64,000 nt of DNA from Thermothelomyces thermophilus ATCC 42464 (Eukaryota > Ascomycota > Sordariomycetes > Sordariales > Chaetomiaceae), in the NCBI RefSeq assembly GCF_000226095.1, contig NC_016473.1, positions 4,278,001 through 4,342,000 on the forward strand, written 5' to 3'. The position numbers were made by a program, and so were the translations under genes. Position 1 is the stretch's first letter. Each line of letters starts with the position of its first letter. Below the pieces are notes generated by a model. The model was not told where the DNA came from and ran no database searches. It saw nothing but the letters and a program-made list of their open reading frames with translations. Of this stretch, positions 1 to 11,695 are shown in pieces.

Positions 1-78
1 TCCTCTCCTCCCCCCAACCAAAATACAACAGCGGAGCGACACCGCTAACCTGGCTGGCCTGGCCTGCAAAAGACAAAG

Positions 79-1176
79 ATGGCGATCACCACCATGACGC
101 TCGACCCGATCGAGCAGCTCAACGAGGAGGAGAAGCGCAAGTACATCAAGGGCAAGAAGCTGGGTGAGGGAACGTACGCCAACGTGTACCTGGGCCACTC
201 GCGGCAGGACCCGTCGCTGCGGGTGGCCATCAAGAAGATCAAGGTGCAGCAGCAGTACCGGGACGGCATGGCGCCCGACGCCGTGCGCGAGCTCAAGTAC
301 CTGCGGGAGCTGCGCCACCCCAACATCATCTCGCTCCTGTCCGTCTTCAGCTCCAAGGACCAGAACCTCAACCTGGTGCTCGAGTACCTCCCGCTCGGCG
401 ACCTCGAGATGCTGATCCGCGACGTCGACCACGTCCGCTACGGCGCCGGCGACATCAAGGCCTGGATGGGCATGCTGACCCGCGCCGTCTGGTTCTGCCA
501 CGACAACTACGTCCTCCACCGCGACATCAAGCCCAACAACCTGCTCATCGCCGCCGACGGCGAGGTCAAGCTGGCCGACTTCGGCCTCGCCCGCAGCTTC
601 GCCGACCCGGGCCGCCGCATGACCGCCAACGTCATCACCCGCTGGTACCGGCCGCCGGAGCTGCTCTTCGGCGCCCGCCACTACGGCGGCGCCGTCGACA
701 TCTGGTCCGTCGGCATGGTCTTCGCCGAGCTCATCATCCGCGCCCCCTTCCTGGCCGGCAACACCGAGGTCGAGCAGATCGCGCTCATCTGCAAGCACGT
801 CGGCACCCCGACCGAGGAGAACTGGCCGGGCGTCACCCAGCTGCGCGAGTACACCGTCCCGACCGAGGTCGTCCCCGTCTGGGGCAAGGACGCCTACATG
901 GGCCGCTTCGGCGCCGTCGGGGCCGAGGGCGTCGACCTCCTCGTCCGCACCCTCGCCCTCGACCCCAAGAGGCGCATCACCGCCCGCGAGATGCTCGAGC
1001 ACAAGTGGTGGCGCACCGATCCCAAGCCCACCCGCAAGGAAGACCTGCCCCGCAAGTCCGGCGGCGAGGAGAAGATGGGCGCCGACCTCAAGAGGCGCAA
1101 CGGCATCCTCGACGACGAGACCAACTCGAGGGGGGCAAAAGTGGCGCGGAGGCTGGATTTTGGACAGGGCAAGTAA
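79..1176 (+). CDS. KIN28: CDK7/Kin28-type cyclin-dependent kinase (TFIIH kinase)
   Basis: A 365-residue protein kinase in one uninterrupted frame. The glycine loop LGEGTYANVYLG lies at about residues 28-39, the catalytic lysine is Lys52, HRDIKPNN gives the catalytic Asp149, DFG is at 167-169, and the activation segment ends TRWYRPPE with the probable T-loop phosphothreonine Thr188. The helix MAPDAVRELKYLREL corresponds to the CDK7 cyclin-binding helix. Known for the family: with cyclin H/Ccl1 and Mat1/Tfb3 it forms the TFIIH kinase that phosphorylates the RNA polymerase II C-terminal domain, and in many organisms it also activates cell-cycle CDKs. The start is the first ATG of the frame, and the nine residues that follow precede a charged N-terminal segment. 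The C-terminal 45 residues are a basic low-complexity tail. The PPE in place of the usual APE is a small oddity. It converges on the recyclin gene. Confidence 0.96.
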   Translation: MAITTMTLDPIEQLNEEEKRKYIKGKKLGEGTYANVYLGHSRQDPSLRVAIKKIKVQQQYRDGMAPDAVRELKYLRELRHPNIISLLSVFSSKDQNLNLVLEYLPLGDLEMLIRDVDHVRYGAGDIKAWMGMLTRAVWFCHDNYVLHRDIKPNNLLIAADGEVKLADFGLARSFADPGRRMTANVITRWYRPPELLFGARHYGGAVDIWSVGMVFAELIIRAPFLAGNTEVEQIALICKHVGTPTEENWPGVTQLREYTVPTEVVPVWGKDAYMGRFGAVGAEGVDLLVRTLALDPKRRITAREMLEHKWWRTDPKPTRKEDLPRKSGGEEKMGADLKRRNGILDDETNSRGAKVARRLDFGQGK

Positions 1177-1220
1177 AAAACAAAAAAAAAAAAAAAAAAA
1201 AAAAAAAGGGAACTAGGTCC

Positions 1221-1251
<31 letters not shown>

Positions 1252-1700
1252 CCGATTCGACTCCATTTGACGGGCGTTGTTGGTTGGAGGGGGGTGGTGG
1301 GCTTGGTGCAATAATAAATGCGGCGCACTGGGTGGGAAAGAAAGGAGACTGGAAGAAAACAGAGCGAATCAATTTTATTCACCGGGAAGTACATAGGGAT
1401 GGGTACTGGAATTATGTTCTGGGAAGACGATTTTTTATTTTTATTTTTATTTATTTTTTTTTTACCCTTGCTATTATCATTATTCCCGGTTATTCGGACC
1501 ACCCAGAGAAGAGTAGTAGGGCTCATCATGATCTAGTTCAAGACAAATTTTCTCCCCCCTTTGTTTGTGCTGTAGCCTTGTTTCCCTCTTTCCCTCGTGC
1601 CCAAACCAACTTGGCTATATATAATTGTATATACGGAGTTCGTTGGTGCCTTCACCTCTCATATCCCTCAAAATGCATTCCACCTCCCCGCCGTTGGAAC
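1177..1700. other. Convergent intergenic region with A-tract and (TC)n
   Basis: This stretch between two convergent genes should hold both 3' UTRs. It contains a 26-bp A-tract at 1182-1207 just after the kinase stop codon and a (TC)n microsatellite at 1226-1251. No further gene is visible. Confidence 0.7.
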
Positions 1701-4700
1701 CTACATCAGACAGCATTCCAGACCATACATGGCCCGCTCGACATCCTTTCTGACCTGGTACCAGTCCGCCCTCCTCTCGGCGTATTCGTAGACCTCCTCG
1801 GCCCTGAAGATGCCGCCGAAGCGATCGCCGTCGGCAATGATGGTCGCCATCTCCTTGGCGTGCCTGGCGTCGATGAGGTAGATCTGGCTCAGCTCCCGCA
1901 GCGCCCGGAAGTAGGCCAGCAGGTCCTGGTTCTTGAGCGTCCGGATGTACTCAAAGTAGAGGTTCATGTCGGCGATCAGCTTGACGGCGCCCTCGGTGCT
2001 GATGCGCTGCCGCTTCAGGTGCTTGCACAGCGCCGTGAAGAGCCGCAGGCCGACCTCGCCGTTGAAGACGTCGAGCATCGACTTGTCGGTGCTGCCCACC
2101 AGCATGGACGTGTGCGACGCCACCAGGTCGCGGATGCGCTGCGCCGTCTGCGTCGGCCCGACATCCATGTCCACCGCCCCCGGCAGCGCGGAGGCGCGCT
2201 TCTCCAGCGACGACGTGGTCGTCGTTGTCGACGACGACGACGACGCGGCGTCCGGGGTGGTGGCCGCTCCCGGGTTGTAGTCGGTCGGCAGCTGCGTCGT
2301 CGCGCAGAGGTACTCTACCTCGTCCATGAGCACGTCGATGCCCTTGTTGAGGCCGGCGGCGACGCTCTCGTCGAGCATCTGCTCAAACTTCTTCTTGGCC
2401 AGCCCCGCCGGGTCCATAAAGTCGTTGCGGTCGGCGATCTTGGGCCCGGCGAGCTGCTGCTCGTAAAAGACGTCGATCATCTGCGAGATGAGGTCGCCCA
2501 CGTTGACTAGCTCGATAAAGGTCACGAGCGGCGCCACGCCGCCCTGGTGGTGCTCGCTCACCTCGCGCGGGTTGTACTGGGACAGGTGTTCCACGGCCCT
2601 GTCGAAGCCCGGCTTGATGTGCCTGTTGCCCAGGATGCGCAGCAGAGTGACGAAGATGGCGGCGCACTGCTCCCGTGCCTCGCCGCCGGCTTGCCCGCCG
2701 AGCTGGATGAACACGGCCACCCGTCCGAGGCTCGCCTTGGCTGCGTGCACCAGGCTTAGCGCCACTTCGATGCTGAGCAGGGTCTTAATGCCTTCCAGCC
2801 TGGACGTCATGAGGGCCGCCTTGGCCGCGAGCTCGTCGGTTGGCGCCTTGCCCGGCAGCGGGGGGCTGCTGCTGCGGTCGGTCGCCGACTGCGCCGAAGG
2901 CCCCGGCGACTGCGCGCGCGAACCTCCCTGCTGGCCGGGATCCTGCACCGTATTGCTGCTACTGCCACCGCCGCCGCCGCCGCCGCCGCCGCCGTTTGTG
3001 CTCGCCGCTGCGGACGGCTTGCTGGCGAACGGCGACCCGAGCGGCAGGCTCGGCAACGAGAAGGTAGTCGGAAGCACCGTAACGGGCATCATGACGACCT
3101 TCTTGAAGGACGTCAAGAAGTCCTTCTTGTCCGCTTGCCGATTCGCGAAGCTGCCCATGTAGAACGACTCGACGCTCGCGTCCTGCTCCGACAGCTTCTT
3201 CTCCCACTCGCCCACCTCCCTCTCGGCCTGCCTGGCGAATTCGTCTATCTCGTCCTGCAGGTAGAGGTCGAGGTGCGGTTCAAACGTCTTGAGCGCCAGC
3301 TCCTTGGCCCTGTCCTCCTGCTCTGCCTCTCCGCCCTTGGGAGGCGTCAGGGTCCGCAGGAAGTGCAGCGTCTGCTCAAAGATGCCCGACACGGCCCTCA
3401 AGTACGACGGTATGCTCCGCTCGTGGGTCTCGTCGAACAAGGGCGTGGCGTACTCCATGATGATGTCCTCCCTGACCTTGTCGACAAACGCCCAGAACAC
3501 CGGCCCCGGGTCCGGGAAGATGCGCTCGATGATGCCGGCCTGCTCGTTGACCTTGCGAGAGAGCACGTCGAAGAAGCGCCGCGACGGCTCGAGCGTGATG
3601 CTGTCGGCCAGCGCCTGGTTGACGCAGTCCATCGGGTTGGCCAGCACCTCGCGGTCCGAGAAGATGGGGTGTTTCTGGATGAAGAGCTCCACGGCGGCGT
3701 TGCTCCCGTTCAGCATGTCCAGCACGTGGGCGTACTTGTTCATCCGCCCGTCCACGTCCCAGAACTCGTAGCCCTGCTCGAACTCGCGCAGCACCGCGCT
3801 CTCGAAGATGCTCGTCATCATGTCCAGCTTCTCCTCCCTCCCGAGTGCGCCCTGTGCCCAGTCGCTCTTGGCGAAGATCCTCAGGTTGGCCAGCATCTGC
3901 GCCTGCCGTTCGGGGTCGCGAAAGACCTTGAACACCAGCGGGTCGGTATGGGATTTGGAGCAGACGAGGTCGAAATAGAAGGGGGCCAGTGCGCCGTAGA
4001 TCTTGCCGTACTCCTGCCTCGCGAGCCCCCGGATGCTGCGCGCGTTCTTAATGACCCCCAGCAGCGCCTCGGGGTCCGTCGACGGGTCGCGCTGCCCTGC
4101 CTCCGCCACGGCCGCGGCCGCGTCCGCGTGCCCCGTTGTTCCCGCCACCTTCATCGTCTCGAACCCGTCCCGAACCTCGGCCATCTGCCTCCCCTGCTGC
4201 CTCCTCTCCTCTTCCTCCGCCTCCTCCAGCGCCAGCCCGGCGTCGAACAGCAGGCTCTGCCGGGTCGCTCTTCCTTCCTCTCCGGCACTCGTCCCAGGCC
4301 CGGCTCCTCCCGCCCCCGCCCCCGCCCCCGCCCCCGCCGCAACCCCGACCCCCAACCGGCCGGGGGCCCCGGAGGCGGCCTTCCGGCGGCGGGCCAGCAA
4401 GACCTCCTCGAAGCGGCGGCGCGCCTCGGCCTCGTTCCAGCAGCCCATGCTCCGCAGGCGGGCGACCCACCGCGTGTCGTCGTAGACCATCTCGCGCATG
4501 CGGCGCGAGGTGCGGGCGAAGCGCAGCTGGTCGGCGACAGGGAGGTAGTCGAGGATCGTGGCGAGGATTTCTGCATGGTTGGGGCAAATCATGCATTGTC
4601 AGCTTGTTTCTTCTGAGCTCTTCTTTCATTATGTTTCTCTTGGTTTTATTTTTTTTTTCTTTCAAATTTTTTTTTAAATTTTTATCTTGGTTGCCCCTCT

Positions 4701-4773
4701 AGAAGAAAAAGGGAAGGGAGGATATGTAAGGTATGTATGTACCGGCTGGGAGAACGGGCTTGGTGTCTATCAT
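1701..4773 (-). CDS. RCY1: Recyclin-1 (F-box and Sec10-like domain protein)
   Basis: Proposed model complement(join(1701..4570,4743..4773)), 966 residues. A 31-bp first exon ends in a GTACAT donor. The intron has a GCTGAC branch site and a CAG acceptor at 4573-4571. Joining the exons restores a canonical F-box start, LPAEILATILDYLP, at about residues 8-21; starting at the in-exon ATG (4592) would lose the LPxE motif. The rest is a long helical region resembling the exocyst Sec10 fold, interrupted by low-complexity Gly/Ala and polyglycine stretches. Known for yeast Rcy1: an F-box protein that acts with Skp1 in recycling plasma-membrane proteins, such as the v-SNARE Snc1, from endosomes through the Golgi. 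The Sec10-like part is recognised by family resemblance only; the splice model is inferred. Confidence 0.88.
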
Positions 4774-5653
4774 CTCGGTAGCTTGGAGAGTCTGCAGAAT
4801 GCTGCTTGTTTTTGGCTTCGGCGCCGGCCCGCCGGCCGCTCTTCGCGTCGAGAGGGACATGGCGTGGTGATGACGACTGCGGCTGCGTGTGCTGCAAGTA
4901 TCGCTGCCCTGTGTCGGATTCGGTCCGAGTGAGGTGGGTTAAGAATGGCAGGATGAGCTAAGAGGTATGTACGGGGAGAAGTCGTCACGTCGTCACGTTC
5001 GTTATGCCATTAGTGGTATGTGGTTTTGCTGCGAGCCAGCGTGTTGCTGCGCTGATGAGGTATCGTTCCGGCGTTCTGGACTGTGCTGGGTTCTGAGCTT
5101 ATGGGCATTGCGCCGGCATTCGTGCTGTGGTCTCGAACAAAGGGGGTTACGAAGTAACTGATACGTACGAAGTACCTACTCGTTAGTTTATTAGGGCAGT
5201 AGATGGTGGAGACACCGAATGCTACTGCCGGAGGTTTAGTGTAATCCGTAGTGGTAATGGGGTTGGCATATCGTAACGTAACGAGAGCTTGGACCAAACA
5301 ACGTGAGTTGCCATACCGAGCAAGTACTATTACGTATGTACTGTCCTGTATGTATGTACATACAGATTACGGAACCTACAAGACAAACGCAAGCGAAGTA
5401 TTAAGGTAAATGATGCACAAAACATCACCAACCCTTGCGGCTTGTAAGCTTGTGTCATCAGCAGGAGTCCGTGAGCCACAATCCAATTTATGTTAAATAT
5501 TTTTTTTTTTTTTTTTTGGAACGGGAACTGGCTCGTAACTACCAGTGCTCACAATGTACTTCAAGGGGGGAAAAAGCTGTATCTTCCCTTGGAACACATG
5601 GATGCTCCTCTTGCTCCGTTCGGTTTTTCATCTTTTATCTACCACATCCGACA
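4774..5653. other. Intergenic region between RCY1 and the SHPRH/IRC20-like gene
   Basis: About 0.9 kb upstream of RCY1 and downstream of the next gene on the same strand. It carries tatgtatgtac-type repeats at about 5349-5360, one TAATCCGTA motif at 5242-5250 and a T-tract at about 5500-5517. No gene is supported. Confidence 0.6.
5242..5250 (-). repeat. Dispersed TACGGATTA motif copy
   Basis: Exact copy on the minus strand of a 9-mer that recurs at several intergenic sites in this window. Confidence 0.6.
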
Positions 5654-8600
5654 TCAATCACGTCTCCGCGCCTCTGCCGCCTCTGCGGCCAGAAACCGCC
5701 GTACGGGCAGGTTCGCCGGCTCCGTCCCACTCCGTCCCTGCCCCGGACGTAAATGCCCAAACAAACAAGTCCACAAGTCATCTTTGTCCACCGCCTCGCC
5801 CGAAATGCCGTCCTTCCCCATCAGCTTCGACAGGTGCGCCTGCTGCATCTCGAGTGCATTGGCCTCGTCGAGCTTGGCATCCAGCAGCTCGGGTGTCGAC
5901 TCTTTCGACTCGCCCTTCAGGTTACGGCCCATGTGCTCCATCCGCCTCTGCACCGACAGCTCGTAAATCGACTCCTCTACCGTGCCGTCGACAATGTACA
6001 GCCACACCGTCGTCTCGTGCTGCTGCCCGATGCGGTCGACGCGGGCGATGGCTTGGAGCTCCAGCGCCGTGTTGAGCAGCGGCTCGCACAGGAAGACGTG
6101 GCTGGCATTGACCAGGTTCAGTCCGCTGGCGTGGGCCCGCGCGTGCAGCAAGAAGACCTCGGTGCCCGGGTCCTCCTTGAAGTTGGTGATGCCGTGTGCC
6201 TTGTCGAACGAGGTGAAACCAATGCGGTACCTCCTGAACGCCAACGCCAGCACGTCCAGAAACTCCTTGTACTGCGAAAAGACGATCGACTTGGCACCCG
6301 GGTCCGACTCTCGCAGCCACACGAGGTGGCGTATAAGCATGTCCACCTTCGTTGTAAAGCTCGGGCCCTCCAGGTCGATGTTCTTTATTTCCGCCAGCTT
6401 CTCGGCATTGAACTCGGTGTAGATTGTTGACACCTTCTTCGTAGGGGTGACAGGCGCTTCCTGCAGGTCGCCGGCCCTTCCCTGGTGCGCTTCCGAATGC
6501 ACCTTCAGCTCTTGCGGCTTGAGCGTGATGTCGTGAAAGTTGGATTGGCTGAGGTGTCGTTTGCACACCGGACACGTGTGGTGTGCCCTGTACCAGAGAG
6601 TGATGCATTCCTTGCAAAAGATGTGGCCGCAGACCGTCAAGACACCCACCGTAAAGTCCGACTGGCAGATGACGCACATGCGCTGCTCCGGTGAGTCCGA
6701 TTCGGCCTCTTTGAGGAACATGACTGCGAATCGTCAGCCGAAGTCAATCAATGGGTTCCCTCCCCGGCACTTACGGTAGCGGTGTTTGGATTGAGCAGTG
6801 TTCAACTTCTCCTGCAGTTCTCTTTCTTGCCCAATCGTCCTCAACATAGCATTCTCTAGCGCATCGGGCTCCAAAGAGCCCTCGTACTCCCGAACCGTAT
6901 CTGAGACCTCCTGAAGCTGCCGGTAAAACTCGATTCGAGCGTTCAGGGTGTCCCTGAACCGCTCGATCTCCTTTTCCAGGGCCGTTGCGGCCTTCGTTTG
7001 CTCCGTCTGGTGACGGAGTGTCGACTTCAGCAATCCCGAGACAATGGCAAGCTCCTTTGTGGCTCGAGAGGAGCCCGTGCCGGCGTCAGTCCTGAGCTTG
7101 ACTGATAAGGCGCGCAACTCCGAGATGATTCCGCGCATCGAAGTCAGGGGGTCTCCCTCGACAAATGGCGGCCTAACGGATTCGCAAACCTTCAGCAGCG
7201 CCAGAAACTTCTCAGGAAACGGGCCTTCTCCTGCCGTGGCCATCCTAGACGCAACCTTCGTTTCGTGCTCCACCAGAAAGTTCTTCTGGCCCGTGATTGC
7301 GGCATGCCTGTCGGCACATGCTTTCCGGAGAATCTGAAGATAAACCAGGATTTCCTCCTGCAGTTTGGTCGATTGCTCGTATTCTTCTCCAGTGATTTCG
7401 CCGCTTTCCTCGTCAACGAGCGGCTTGAGAAGAAGTTGAATGACGTGCTCGCGCCAGTCGTCAATCCTGGCCGCTTGTTCATCTAATGCCACGTTGAGCT
7501 CCTCAATGGCGTCTCCAATCCTCCGACTCTCGATACCGTTCTTCTCCACGGATGTGAAGGTCGGAATGACCGCGAAGGCTTGTTCCGACGCTGCCTTGGT
7601 AAGCCGTTCCATCAGCTTCCTCGCTTTGCCGTTGCTCTGAACATTGTTAGTGGGTGCCGTTGATATGGCAAGGATATGCAGCCTACCTCCTGGAGGATTT
7701 CTTTTCTGATCTCCTTTGCTCGGTCATACGCATCAACCTCCATCTTCTCCAGAGATTTAAACTGATCCGAATCTGGCGGCGTCTCTTCCTCGTTCGATTT
7801 GATGGAGAAGTACGCGTTTGCGCAGAAGAAGACGGCGCGGTGTTGAATCTCGAGTGCCGACCGCAGCCGCCGCCGGGCTTCTCCCACCTGCGGTGACACA
7901 ACATCATCGGCATCGTCATCCTCCACGTCCTCGCCATCTTCCATCGCTGACCGAGTTTCGCTCGCTTTCGCTTTCTGGGCTTCTTGGACCTCACGATCAA
8001 GCTGCGCCCGGCTCTCGTCAACCAGCTCCGTGCTCTTGGCTAGAACCTCGCGCCAGACAGCGAGTGCGTCATGGACCCGTTTTTGACAGGCAAAGATCTG
8101 TCCCTTCACTAAGGTTGTGGAAAGAAGGGAACGTTGATCCGTCCTCATCGCGCTCTCGCTCTGCTCGAGCATCGCGTCAAGAACTTCCGTAACCGTCCTC
8201 ATTGGCCCAGCCTTGTGACCAAGAGCCCGCCGGTTCCGGTTTCCGACCTCGGGGTGCAAGACAGTCTGACGGAGCCGGTCCAGTGCAACGCGCATTGCGC
8301 GCTGCACAGCGGGGTCTTCAGGGTCCCAATCGCCTTGCAAGGGATTGCCACGGCCGTCTAAGCCACATGTCTCTGCTAACTCCTCAAAGAGACTTTGGTA
8401 ATGCTGTTCCTCGACGGCCGTGAACGGCATCGTAATGACGTATCGCTTCTGAGGCGGAATGGCGATCTCGCTCCTCACGAGGCTCTTGCTATGTCGCATC
8501 GAGATCAAGTTAAAAATCTTTTGGAAAGAAGTTTTGTCGAAGGTGGTGAGCAAATTCCAGATCTTTCTATCTGACGCATATGGCTCATGACGAAGAAAGA

Positions 8601-10256
8601 GGAGTAGGCCACGGAGATCTCAAGATTCAACGTCAGCATTCCCCCTTAGTAGCATGGAGGCTCGTCCGCACCTTTTTGCACATCATCTTTGACGGGCGTG
8701 CCCGTGACAGCCCAAGCATTGATACGAGGAATATTCCTAGCAAGCTTCGCCGCATTGTTCGTCCAATTTTCTACCATCTGGGCTTCGTCGATGCACACCC
8801 GCCACCACGAGAGCTGTACAAGCGGGGATTTGACTCGTTCATACTGCTTCTCGTTGCGCATCGAGCGGACCGGCTCATCCAAAGCCGCCCAAATATCTTT
8901 CCTGAGAACATCGTAAGTGGTGAGGACAACGTCTTGTTCAGCCAAACGTTCAGCGGATAGTTCATCCGGGTCCTTCGCCCTGGCAAGCCTCTTAACCCCG
9001 GGATAGACTATGACCTTGAGACTTGGTGCGTGGCGGTTGAGCTCCGACAGCCACTGGTCGAGGAGGGAAGAAGGAGCAACGATCAGAGTCGCCGAAGTTG
9101 CCAAAAGTTCGCGGCCCAGAAAGGAATCGTACACCATGACAGGAAACTCGGGTCGCCGATGCAGCAGTATCAATGCAATCACCTCCAAAGTCTTTCCGAG
9201 CCCCATCTCCTCTGCGAGAATGCCGCCGCGCAGATCCTGAATGGGTCGAAACAGCGACACATCTCTAGTAGCCGCCCCAAGTAAAGGGCTGACCCAGATA
9301 GGGTTGCCGACCACGTCTCTGGCTTCATAGAAGGAGATTGGTGGGTCTGACAAGTCCGACGGAACGTACGGTTGTATACCTGCTTGGCTGCTATCGGTGT
9401 TACGATGCCAGCACACGCCCTCCCGCCTCAGAAGCCATTGAACAGCTCTGCGTTGAAAGGGGTACAAGACTGATTCCAACCTTGGAACTTCCATTGATGA
9501 TACATCTGCTTCCAGCTTATCCTTGTCGGGGACACATGCGGCTTCGTAAAAATCTTGTGGAGACCACGACGGTTGGGCGTCGCTGCCCTTGGGCAGGTGG
9601 AGATTGGGAAACCAAGTCTCGAGGACTTCGTCTCGGAGAGTTTGCTGTGAGTTCAGTCTGGACCGCTCGCTTCCCCATATTGTTAGACTCTCGTTCCACC
9701 TCACTTCGATGGCGAGACTGAGTTGAATCGAACTCCCAATTTGCTCCACAGAGGCATCGACGGAAGCCCATATACAACCCTCTTCGCCGGGGTCAGAGGC
9801 CTGAATCTCCGCGACGTGCAAGGCTGTCCTTAACGACCGAGTCTTCTTAGCGTCGCCCAGAGGCAAATCGAGCCTAAAGTGACGGCCGCGGTAGTTGGGT
9901 CGAGGCTTTAGCAGCAATCGCCAGTTGCCAGGGTTTCGAGCCTCATCAGCTAGACGGGCATCGATAACATAGCCAACATCTTTCCGCGTCGTCATTGGAA
10001 GTTTTTGGGATGCCGCCGCCTCACCGCAGAAAGTGACTGTCAGAACTTCTCGCCCGATACATATCGAATCCTGGACTTTCGTTGTCTTGGCGCGCTTTGC
10101 CGGACGCGGTTGAACTTCCTGCCTCATCCCATCAACCGGCAACGAAATCGAATGAAGACATTCCAGAAAAGCCGCAACATTATCGTTATCTCCAATGTTA
10201 TCCTCGTCATGCTGCGTTCGTGCCCTTTGCTTCCTGTTTGCTTTCGCGCGAGGCAT
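5654..10256 (-). CDS. IRC20: SHPRH/IRC20-like SNF2 ATPase with RING finger
   Basis: Model complement(join(5654..6723,6775..7636,7687..8618,8672..10256)), 1482 residues with three 50-53 bp introns. Order of domains: a divergent N-terminus; SNF2 ATPase with Walker A GGILAEEMGLGKT at about 343-355 and a DEAQ box near 485; a long helical insertion; a C3HC4 RING (MCVICQSDF to CPVCKRHL) at about 1141-1182; and a helicase C-terminal lobe with QAIARVDRIGQ. A RING between the two helicase lobes is the hallmark of the SHPRH/Irc20/Rad5 group. Known for the group: DNA-dependent ATPases that are also E3 ubiquitin ligases, acting in DNA-damage tolerance or recombination control. The chosen start (MPRAKANRKQ) opens a basic, probably nuclear, segment; an open frame continues upstream. 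The first intron ends in an unusual GAG acceptor. The last 35 residues look poorly conserved. Confidence 0.9.
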
Positions 10257-10975
10257 TGTGCTGGTTGAAGAATTGGTTTTCGGCGACCTTAAAGTATCTG
10301 AAGAAAAAAAAAAAGAATCCGACAGCCGTACGGGATGTGTGACGAAGAAATCAACTACTGAATTGACTGGTGCCAATCCAAGTTCATAGGCGAAGTGAAT
10401 CTTGAGGCAAGACAGAACTCTCAAATATTTGAGGCTTTGGATGGTGCCCTCGGTGATTGGCGGTGGATGGCTGATGAGCTGATGACCGCTGGCGGAACAA
10501 CCTTCAACCTGAGGTTATACGGCACGCCAAACCGAAGGACTGAGAACGAAGATGCGTAGAGAGAGTTTGATGCAAAGAACTGGAAGGTGGTCAGTCGGCA
10601 GGCGGCTTACACAATTCACGGACCCCTGTTCTGGCCATTGCCGCCTGGGGAACTCCAAGTTGTGATTGGGTAGCGGCCGTGGCCCACTTCGCACGTCGAG
10701 CGTTGGGACTGCTATGCGGTCCCGGCGCTCTGGGATCTCGGCGCTGCGAAAACTTTCCCACTCTTTGTCAGTCCGTTTCGGGACACGCGAACAAGCTATC
10801 GAGGCGCAACAAGTCGTTTCGAATCGGGCATGAGCCTCGGTCACCGTCCGTTGAAGGAGGCAACCGATTAATAGGTAAGATTGATGCATCTGCTGCCCCT
10901 TGGGTTTCCGGCGTTCTGCGGTCAATTGGCCGCCCAACAGCAGCAACCGCTGACCACATCTTTCAAACAGCACAA
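10257..10975. other. Divergent promoter region (IRC20-like / mS41)
   Basis: A 0.7-kb divergent intergenic region that should hold both promoters. An open frame runs upstream of the mS41 start from 10679, but it contains no conserved sequence and I treat it as 5' leader. An A-tract lies near 10300-10313. Confidence 0.6.
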
Positions 10976-11695
10976 ATGAAGTCTCTACGGATACAGTCCG
11001 CCCTGGGGCTCTTTCTCCGACCCTGCGCCGCCCCGTCGGTCGCCATCCCGGGACTTAGGGCGCAAGCACGATGGGCGCATAATGGTTCACAGCAACAGAA
11101 GCAATCCCAGCTCCCATTAGTACCGGCACCGATTCCCTTTGTCCCCGATGTCGAGACCTTCCTCACCGTGATCGGCCGCGGCCTCAAACAACACGCGTCC
11201 AAGTTTCCTACGTGGGACGCGCTCTTTACTTTGACGTCCGAACAGCTCAGAGAACTCGGCATCGAGCCTCCAAGGACGAGGCGGTACCTGCTAAGGTGGA
11301 GGCAACGGTTCAGGGAGGGCAAGTTCGGCATTGGCGGTGACCTCAAGTACGTCGAGAACGGCACGGCGGAGCTGAGGGTCCACGAGATCGACAAGACGCC
11401 GCTGCTCCGCATAAGACGTGTTGTCAACGTGCCTCCTGGAAAGAAGATTGAGGAGGTCTCGCCCTCGGAAATGGTCCGCGCAAAAGGCTTCACGGTCAAA
11501 GGAACCCGCACCATTGTGGGCCCCTACGCGCTGCCCATGAAGCACGGCGGTGCACGTATCACGGTAACGGAGGGCATGTGGGAGGACAAGAGAGGACATA
11601 AGGTGGATGGCGGTGAGCGGAGGAGAGCCGAGATCCGCTTCAAGAGGCGCGTTGCGGAGCGGAAGGCGTTGAGGGAAGCGCAAGGCTACTATTAG
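10976..11695 (+). CDS. FYV4: Mitochondrial small ribosomal subunit protein mS41 (IGR motif)
   Basis: A 239-residue single-exon gene. The N-terminal 40 residues are rich in Arg, Ser and Ala with no acidic residue, like a mitochondrial presequence. The IGR domain follows at about 58-110: DVETFLTVIGRG, then FPTWDALFTLTSEQLRELGIEPPRTRRYLLRWRQ in two pieces, a SAM-like fold typical of Fyv4/mS41. The basic C-terminus fits rRNA binding. Known for yeast Fyv4: a component of the mitochondrial ribosome small subunit. The start at 10976 is preferred over the open frame beginning at 10679 because it places the presequence at the N-terminus. Confidence 0.88.
   Translation: MKSLRIQSALGLFLRPCAAPSVAIPGLRAQARWAHNGSQQQKQSQLPLVPAPIPFVPDVETFLTVIGRGLKQHASKFPTWDALFTLTSEQLRELGIEPPRTRRYLLRWRQRFREGKFGIGGDLKYVENGTAELRVHEIDKTPLLRIRRVVNVPPGKKIEEVSPSEMVRAKGFTVKGTRTIVGPYALPMKHGGARITVTEGMWEDKRGHKVDGGERRRAEIRFKRRVAERKALREAQGYY

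Noticed and set aside
3135-4616. 493-codon plus-strand frame opposite RCY1
   Set aside because: Shadow of the GC-rich RCY1 coding strand; its composition is Leu/Arg/Pro-rich without any domain.
10679-10975. N-terminal extension of mS41 in frame from 10679
   Set aside because: Sequence before Met at 10976 is not like a presequence, while the sequence after it is; the upstream frame is probably leader.
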